A stretch of 6,764 nt of DNA, from contig CABUTY010000071.1 in assembly GCA_902494595.1 (NCBI GenBank), positions 1 through 6,764 of the forward strand, given 5' to 3'. Within the stretch, counting starts at the first letter, position 1; each line of letters begins with the position of its first letter. This DNA is from an uncultured Porphyromonadaceae bacterium. GTDB lineage: Bacteria; Bacteroidota; Bacteroidia; Bacteroidales; Muribaculaceae. Below are positions 1 through 4,314 of this stretch, one piece after another. The translations under genes and the position numbers were made by a program. The notes beneath the pieces were generated by a model that ran no database searches, was not told the DNA's origin, and saw only the letters and a program-made list of their open reading frames with translations.

Positions 1-17
1 ACGGCGGCAGGGTGGGC

Positions 18-42
18 AGCAGCCGTTAAAATCAGGGCTGCT
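18..42 (-). terminator. possible hairpin terminator after parC
   Basis: A perfect 7-bp inverted repeat (AGCAGCC at 18-24 and GGCTGCT at 36-42) with an 11-nt loop begins 6 nt beyond the parC stop codon. The stem is GC-rich and correctly placed to end the parC transcript. However, no T-run follows the stem on the minus strand (the next bases are GCCCACCC), so it is not a canonical intrinsic terminator. It could instead be a 3'-end-stabilising hairpin or chance. The rest of 1-48 shows nothing identifiable. Two plus-strand frames run in from the left edge and stop at 51 and 78, but they are too short to call as the tail of a convergent gene. Confidence 0.3.
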
Positions 43-48
43 ATTAGC

Positions 49-2784
49 CTAAGCTTCTTCATCAAGGAAATCAAATAATGAAGGCTGCCGCTTCGCTTTC
101 TCGGTTTGCTCTGGCCCTGCCTGCTCTTCTGCTTGCTCTGGGCCTGCCTCCGGGTCGGCTTGCTCTCCTGCCTCCGACTCGGCCTGCGCTCCTGCCTCCG
201 GCTCCGCTTTCTCTCCTGCCTCCGGCTCGGCCTGCGCTTCTGCCTTCTCTCCTTCTGCGGCTTCGGCTTCCGGCTCCGGATGTGGCTCCGGCTCCGGATG
301 TGGCAGCTCCTCAACCGAGGCTATCGCCGATAGGGAGAGGCGCTTACCTTTGGCCTTGAAGCTCTTGATGCTGATGAAGTCGGAGGCATCGACAATCGTG
401 TCGGGGCGGTCGGAATCTTCGTAATGCATGATGAGTTGCGGCGCCGGCGTGTCGGTGAGGAAGATGATGCGGCTTTCCGGCTCGCTGCCGACAAACCGCT
501 GCGGCTTTGCCGTAGCCTCGAATGTGAAGCGCTTCAGATAAGGTGCTCCAAGCGCCGAATCATAAAGAACCAATGTCCATACCTTCCCCGCGTCGAATTT
601 CTCGATGCGAAGGATATTGTCTTCGTAATGGTTGCTGTCGGAATAGGAGGAGGTGAAATACTCGCCGTTATTCTGAATAATCAGCACCTTGTCGTCGCCC
701 TTGAAAATACCGAGGCTTTCGCCACGGCGGTCATAGTTGAGGCGGATCACGTCGTGGTCGAACCATACCTCGCGACCCCCGAGCGTGCTGGTACCCTTCT
801 TCTCGAGGGTGATGGACTTCACCTTGAACTTGGTTACCAGATTTCCCAATGACTCCTTACCCTTGATGAGCAGGTCGGCGAAATTGACGATAACCTCGGT
901 ATTTCTTGGCCGACGACCGCCCGGCTCCACCGGTTCGTCGACAAGCGACACCTTCACGGTCTCCGCCTCGCCGTTGGGATTGGCCGTGATCCATTCCACG
1001 CGGCTTCCCGGCAACCCCTTTGTCACATCATATTCCTTATCGCGGGTAAGGCCCGTAACAAAGAAGCGCTTCATATACGTGTTGCCACCCTTGCCGTTGC
1101 GATAAATCACATTGTAGATGGTGCGCCGGTCATTCTTCTTGAAAAGGCCTATGTGTATCACCTTCTTGCCGATATAAAGCTTGTCGGCCACCTTTACAGT
1201 CTTATACTTGCCGTCGCGGTAGAAGATGATTATGTCGTCGAGGTCTGAGCAGTTGAAGAGGAACTCACCCTCCTTGAGGCCGGTACCTACGAAACCGCCT
1301 TCGGCGTCATAATTGAGGCGGCGGTTAGCCTCGGCGACTTTAGCTGCCTCGATGCTGTCGAAACCGCGGACGGTGGTGCGTCGCGGGAAACGGGCGCCAT
1401 ACTTCTCCTTCAGATGGAGGTACCAGTGCTCCGTGGTCTCGTCGATGAATTCTATATCATGCCTTAGCCTGTCGGCTTCGGCTGCGAGCTGGGCAATCTT
1501 CTCCTCGGCCTTGTCGAGGTTGAACTTAAGAATCCTTCCCATGCGTATCTCCCAGAGACGTAGGAGGTCGTCGCGCAGAATCTCTCTTACAAAAGAGGGC
1601 TTGAAAGGCTCCATAAGCGCATCCACACGAGCTATCGCAGCCTCCATGTCGAGAGCCTGCTCCACAGCCTTGTCCTTGTACATACGCTCGCTGATGAAAA
1701 TCTTCTCCAGGGAAGCGGCCATCTGCTGCTCGAGCGTCTCGGAGAGTTTGAGTTCCAGCTCCTTGCGGAGGATATCGCGGGTGCGGTGTACGGAATCGCG
1801 CAACAGCTCCGTGACCGACAGGAACTCGGGACGGTTGTCGCGGATTACGCAGCAGTTGGGACTTACCGACACCTCGCAGTCGGTAAAAGCATATAGGGCG
1901 TCGATGGTCTTGTCGCTGCTGACGCCGGGCTGCAGATGCACCACGATACGCGCCTCACGCGCCGTGTTGTCGTCGACCTTCCGCACCTTGATCTTCCCTT
2001 TCTCCATGGCCGAGAGTATGGAGCTGATGAGCGTCGAGGTGGTTTTGCCGTAAGGGAGTTCGGTGATGACGAGCGTCTTCTGGTCGATTTTCTCGATTTT
2101 GGCCCTGACCTTGACCTGGCCGCCGCGGGCGCCGTCGTTGTAGCGCGACGCATCCATGAGGCCGCCCGTCTGGAAGTCGGGCAGCAGACGGAAGGGTCTG
2201 TCGTGCAGCACGTCGATGGCCGCGTCGATAATCTCGTTGAAATTATGCGGCAGAATCTTGGAGCTGAGACCCACGGCGATACCCTCCACACCCTGCGCGA
2301 GCAGAAGAGGAAATTTCATGGGTAAGGTTACGGGCTCTTTCTTGCGGCCGTCATAGCTGAGGGTCCACTCGGTGATTTTCGGGGAGAATGCGGCTTCCGT
2401 GGCCAGTTCGGAGAGGCGCGCCTCGATGTAACGAGGTGCGGCGGCCGAGTCGCCGGTGAGGATGTTGCCCCAGTTACCCTGGGTGTCGATGAGGAGGTCT
2501 TTCTGGCCGAGCTGCACGAGGGCGTCGCCGATGCTGGCGTCGCCATGGGGATGGTACTGCATGGTGTTGCCCACGATGTTGGCCACCTTATTGAAGCGGC
2601 CGTCGTCGATGGTCTGCATGGCATGGAGGATACGCCGCTGCACCGGCTTAAGCCCATCCTCGATATGCGGCACCGCCCGCTCCAGAATCACATAGCTGGC
2701 ATACTCCAGATACCACTCCCGGAACATCCCGGCAAGAACCGTCTTTCGCTGTGTAGGTATATCGTTATGTTGTTCTTTGTCCAT
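49..2784 (-). CDS. parC: DNA topoisomerase IV / gyrase-like subunit A (ParC-type), with acidic C-terminal tail
   Basis: This is the DNA-breaking subunit of a type IIA topoisomerase. With a ParE-type ATPase, not present in the window, it should pass one duplex through another to decatenate and relax DNA. The breakage-reunion domain spans residues about 20-490. It starts with YASYVILERAVPHIEDGLKP, has HPHGDASIGD at 78-87, and APRYIEARL with the likely catalytic Arg118-Tyr119. The IAVGLSSKILPHN block is at 169-181, and a helical coiled region lies around 330-450. Residues 505-815 look like beta-pinwheel blades; I see no canonical GyrA box, which favours ParC over GyrA. Residues 828-898 are a Glu/Ala/Pro-rich tail, probably disordered, followed by QPSLF at 900-904. 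ATG 2784 is the first in-frame start after a stop at 2818-2820, and 19 residues precede the conserved core. No frameshift is seen. Many Bacteroidota annotations call this family DNA gyrase/topoisomerase IV subunit A. Confidence 0.93.
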   Translation of the reverse strand: MDKEQHNDIPTQRKTVLAGMFREWYLEYASYVILERAVPHIEDGLKPVQRRILHAMQTIDDGRFNKVANIVGNTMQYHPHGDASIGDALVQLGQKDLLIDTQGNWGNILTGDSAAAPRYIEARLSELATEAAFSPKITEWTLSYDGRKKEPVTLPMKFPLLLAQGVEGIAVGLSSKILPHNFNEIIDAAIDVLHDRPFRLLPDFQTGGLMDASRYNDGARGGQVKVRAKIEKIDQKTLVITELPYGKTTSTLISSILSAMEKGKIKVRKVDDNTAREARIVVHLQPGVSSDKTIDALYAFTDCEVSVSPNCCVIRDNRPEFLSVTELLRDSVHRTRDILRKELELKLSETLEQQMAASLEKIFISERMYKDKAVEQALDMEAAIARVDALMEPFKPSFVREILRDDLLRLWEIRMGRILKFNLDKAEEKIAQLAAEADRLRHDIEFIDETTEHWYLHLKEKYGARFPRRTTVRGFDSIEAAKVAEANRRLNYDAEGGFVGTGLKEGEFLFNCSDLDDIIIFYRDGKYKTVKVADKLYIGKKVIHIGLFKKNDRRTIYNVIYRNGKGGNTYMKRFFVTGLTRDKEYDVTKGLPGSRVEWITANPNGEAETVKVSLVDEPVEPGGRRPRNTEVIVNFADLLIKGKESLGNLVTKFKVKSITLEKKGTSTLGGREVWFDHDVIRLNYDRRGESLGIFKGDDKVLIIQNNGEYFTSSYSDSNHYEDNILRIEKFDAGKVWTLVLYDSALGAPYLKRFTFEATAKPQRFVGSEPESRIIFLTDTPAPQLIMHYEDSDRPDTIVDASDFISIKSFKAKGKRLSLSAIASVEELPHPEPEPHPEPEAEAAEGEKAEAQAEPEAGEKAEPEAGAQAESEAGEQADPEAGPEQAEEQAGPEQTEKAKRQPSLFDFLDEEA
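73..87 (-). other. QPSLF motif near the ParC C-terminus, like a sliding-clamp-binding peptide
   Basis: Residues 900-904 of the ParC-like protein read Gln-Pro-Ser-Leu-Phe, in the context KRQPSLFDFLDEEA, which ends the protein. The bacterial beta-clamp-binding pentapeptide has the consensus QL(S/D)LF, and four of the five positions match. The placement is also typical of such motifs: the very end of the protein, after a long flexible linker. The match is read directly from the sequence. Clamp binding is inference, and a five-residue motif can arise by chance. Confidence 0.45.
144..263 (-). repeat. 24-bp tandem repeat in the parC tail
   Basis: Four clear 24-bp units start at 144, 168, 192 and 216, each opening with CTGCCTCCG on the plus strand. 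A degenerate fifth unit starts at 240. Units 168-191 and 216-239 are identical at 22 of 24 positions, and the other adjacent pairs compared match at about 19-20. On the coding (minus) strand the array gives an octapeptide pattern EAG(E/A)(K/Q)A(E/D)(P/S) at residues 855-878, with looser copies on either side. The unit length is a multiple of three, so gain or loss of a unit would keep the frame and the terminal QPSLF motif. Confidence 0.85.
271..303 (-). repeat. 18-bp duplicated segment encoding a PHPEPE repeat in the parC tail
   Basis: The 15-mer CGGCTCCGGATGTGG occurs at 271-285 and again at 289-303, giving a period of 18 bp. On the coding strand it specifies two copies of Pro-His-Pro-Glu-Pro-Glu at residues 828-839. 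These form the start of the acidic tail, just after the beta-pinwheel domain. This repeat is distinct from the neighbouring 24-bp array and is also in frame. Confidence 0.85.
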
Positions 2785-2791
2785 TATGATA

Positions 2792-2822
2792 CAAAAATAG
2801 TGAAAAATGTCAAGATTTCAAA
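2792..2822 (-). promoter_or_regulatory. Bacteroidota-type promoter for parC
   Basis: On the minus strand TTTG lies at 2822-2819 and TATTTTTG at 2799-2792, separated by 19 bp. This matches both elements of the Bacteroides primary sigma factor consensus (-33 TTTG and -7 TAnnTTTG, spaced about 19-21 bp). If the -7 element sits in its usual position, transcription starts near 2788. That leaves only about 4 nt before the parC ATG at 2784, so the message would be nearly leaderless. The start site itself is inferred. Confidence 0.65.
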
Positions 2823-2828
2823 AATGGA

Positions 2829-2860
2829 CTTGGAAAAGTTGGGCAATGGTATTAAATTTG
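2829..2860 (+). promoter_or_regulatory. Bacteroidota-type promoter for the HAD-GH25 gene
   Basis: On the plus strand CTTG lies at 2829-2832 and TAAATTTG at 2853-2860, with a 20-bp spacer. The -7 element is an exact TAnnTTTG match, and the -33 element keeps the TTG core. Transcription would start near 2864, giving a leader of about 20 nt before the GTG start at 2884. The leader (AAGAAAGCAATAGCAAAGCC) is purine/A-rich and has no Shine-Dalgarno sequence, as is common in Bacteroidota. The -33 box is only 6 bp from the -33 box of the divergent parC promoter. The same promoter probably also serves porU. Confidence 0.6.
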
Positions 2861-2883
2861 CATAAGAAAGCAATAGCAAAGCC

Positions 2884-4227
2884 GTGACATCCATAGGAAA
2901 CGAGAGAGAGGACGGGAAGCGCCGCATAAGCGTGTTTGACTTCGACGGGACGCTGACGCGTCGCGACACGCTGTTGCTGTTCGCGCGCCACGCCCTCGGG
3001 CGACATGCCGCGCATCTCGCCATCCTGCGCACCTTGCCCCACATCCTGGCCTGGAAGTTAGGACTCATTACCAATTCGAAAGCCAAGGAGAAACTTTTCG
3101 GCCATATGTTCGGCGGTATGCCGTATGCGGATTTCAAGGCCTATGGAGAGAGCTTCGCCGATATTGTGGACCGAAACATGCGGAAGCAGGGTTGCGGGGC
3201 GCTGGAGATGGCCATCATGCGGGGCGAGGAGACGGTAATCGACTCGGCGAGCGTTGAGGAATGGATACTGCCGTGGGCACGTAGGCACGGGGTGTCGCGG
3301 GTGCTGGCCACACGCCCCGAAGTAGCCGACGGACGGCTGACAGGCCGCTTCGCCACTCCCAACTGCGTAGGAGCGGAGAAGGTGAACCGTCTGCGCCGTA
3401 TCATCGCCGACAGCGACAGCGTATATATCAGCGCCTATGGCGACAGCGGCGGCGACGCCCAGCTCCTCGAATATGCCGACGAACCCCACCTGCTCAAACG
3501 CCGCCCGCGCAAGGACATACGCGTGGCGATATGGTTTCTGGCCGTGACGCTGCTGCTGGCGATAGCCGCGATGACTGCCTGGAACAAGTACATCACCTCG
3601 CCGCCATACGTAGACCCGACACGCTTCCCCGTCAGGGGCATCGACGTGTCGGCGCACAACGGCATGATGAACCTTGACGCCGCCGCCGAGGCCGGCATAG
3701 AATTCATCTTTCTGAAAGCCACGGAGGGCACAGACTTCCGCGACCCCAACTTCGCCCTCAATTACCTCAAGGCAGGCCATGCCGGCATGAAGAGGGGCGC
3801 CTACCACTTCTTCCGCTTCGACAGCGACGGCACCTCCCAGGCCCAGAATCTGCTTAAGGCACTCCGGGGACGTCCCCTCGAGTTAGGCATAGCCATCGAC
3901 GTGGAAGACCACGGCAACCCCTCCGGCATCCCCTTCGACTCCATAACGACACGCCTCCAGGACATGACCGATTACCTCAACCTGAAAGGATACCGCGTGA
4001 CCTTCTACTCCAACGAGGCCGGCTACAGCAAGTACATCTACCCTGCGTTCCGAGGTTTTCCGATATGGATATGCTCCTTCAGCGAAGACACGGCATCGGA
4101 ACCCTTCACCTACTGGCAGTACAACCACCGCGGACAGGTGCCCGGCATCATCGGCGACGTGGATCTCAACGTTTTCGGCGGCGACCGGGAAGCCTGGCAG
4201 AACCATCTCCGCGAAACAGCAAAATAA
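2884..4227 (+). CDS. membrane-anchored fusion of HAD-IB phosphatase and GH25 muramidase
   Basis: Two enzymes share one chain. Residues 15-203 form a HAD-IB hydrolase of the phosphoserine-phosphatase-like type: DFDGT with Asp19 (nucleophile) and Asp21, DSAS with Ser121, Lys166 in GAEKV, and GDSGGD with Asp187 and Asp191. All core motifs are intact; the substrate is unknown. A basic stretch (206-213) precedes one membrane helix (about 214-233), so the HAD part should be cytoplasmic. Residues 249-445 form a GH25 lysozyme, which cuts MurNAc-GlcNAc bonds in peptidoglycan. Its landmarks are GIDVSAHNG (Asp254), KATEGTDF, the catalytic-type DVE (Asp339, Glu341), WQY (411-413) and GDVDLNVF (424-431). 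This part should be periplasmic. GTG 2884 is chosen because a stop lies at 2863-2865, no ATG lies between, and the next GTG (2932) falls inside HAD motif I. No frame break is seen at the junction. In related bacteria I expect these domains mostly on separate proteins, so the fusion is notable. Confidence 0.9.
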   Translation: MTSIGNEREDGKRRISVFDFDGTLTRRDTLLLFARHALGRHAAHLAILRTLPHILAWKLGLITNSKAKEKLFGHMFGGMPYADFKAYGESFADIVDRNMRKQGCGALEMAIMRGEETVIDSASVEEWILPWARRHGVSRVLATRPEVADGRLTGRFATPNCVGAEKVNRLRRIIADSDSVYISAYGDSGGDAQLLEYADEPHLLKRRPRKDIRVAIWFLAVTLLLAIAAMTAWNKYITSPPYVDPTRFPVRGIDVSAHNGMMNLDAAAEAGIEFIFLKATEGTDFRDPNFALNYLKAGHAGMKRGAYHFFRFDSDGTSQAQNLLKALRGRPLELGIAIDVEDHGNPSGIPFDSITTRLQDMTDYLNLKGYRVTFYSNEAGYSKYIYPAFRGFPIWICSFSEDTASEPFTYWQYNHRGQVPGIIGDVDLNVFGGDREAWQNHLRETAK

Positions 4228-4230
4228 ACG

Positions 4231-4256
4231 CCTGTCATTTATCGTTTAGTGATAGG
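4231..4256 (+). promoter_or_regulatory. possible RNA hairpin between the HAD-GH25 gene and porU
   Basis: CCTGTCAT at 4231-4238 can pair in RNA with GTGATAGG at 4249-4256, giving 8 bp that include two G-U pairs, around a 10-nt loop. It starts 3 nt after the HAD-GH25 stop codon. No T-run follows, so it is unlikely to be a full terminator. It could stabilise the upstream message or reduce read-through into porU. It may also be chance. Confidence 0.25.
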
Positions 4257-4259
4257 AGA

Positions 4260-4300
4260 AATGGCGCCTTCCCGTCAGGACAGACATACAAAACGCCATT
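4260..4300 (+). repeat. 7-bp inverted repeat just upstream of porU
   Basis: AATGGCG at 4260-4266 and CGCCATT at 4294-4300 form a perfect 7-bp inverted repeat with 27 nt between the arms, ending 14 nt before the porU ATG. The left arm overlaps the palindrome GGCGCC (4263-4268). In the porU leader it could form a long-loop stem, or it could be an operator half-site pair. The spacer as a whole (4228-4314, 87 bp) shows no convincing TAnnTTTG promoter with a -33 box, so read-through from the upstream gene is the simplest model for porU expression. Confidence 0.3.
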
Positions 4301-4314
4301 GACAAACCATACTG

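Noticed and set aside
1..78. Possible tail of a convergent plus-strand gene entering from the left edge.
   Set aside because: Two frames stay open to 51 or 78, but they are too short to tell apart from chance and would overlap the parC 3' end.
78..359. Pro/Leu-rich open frames on the plus strand opposite the parC tail, which look like a signal-peptide or membrane protein.
   Set aside because: They are created by reading the complement of the Glu/Ala/Pro repeat array. The repeats explain their composition.
1313..2053. Open frame of 246 codons on the plus strand inside parC.
   Set aside because: It has a Ser/Arg-rich composition, no motif, and is entirely antisense to the conserved topoisomerase core.
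3058..3807. Open frame of 249 codons on the minus strand over the HAD-GH25 gene.
   Set aside because: It is antisense to a gene with intact catalytic motifs, and it shows no domain or start signal of its own.
4238..4250. TATCGTTTAG as a -7 promoter element for porU.
   Set aside because: It needs an extra base between TA and TTT, lacks the final G, and has no TTG about 20 bp upstream.
4261..4302. Thirteen-codon open frame beginning at the ATG after AGGAGAA, a possible leader peptide for porU.
   Set aside because: The purine run is only 2 nt from the ATG, Bacteroidota rarely rely on Shine-Dalgarno, and the peptide has no attenuator-like codon run.
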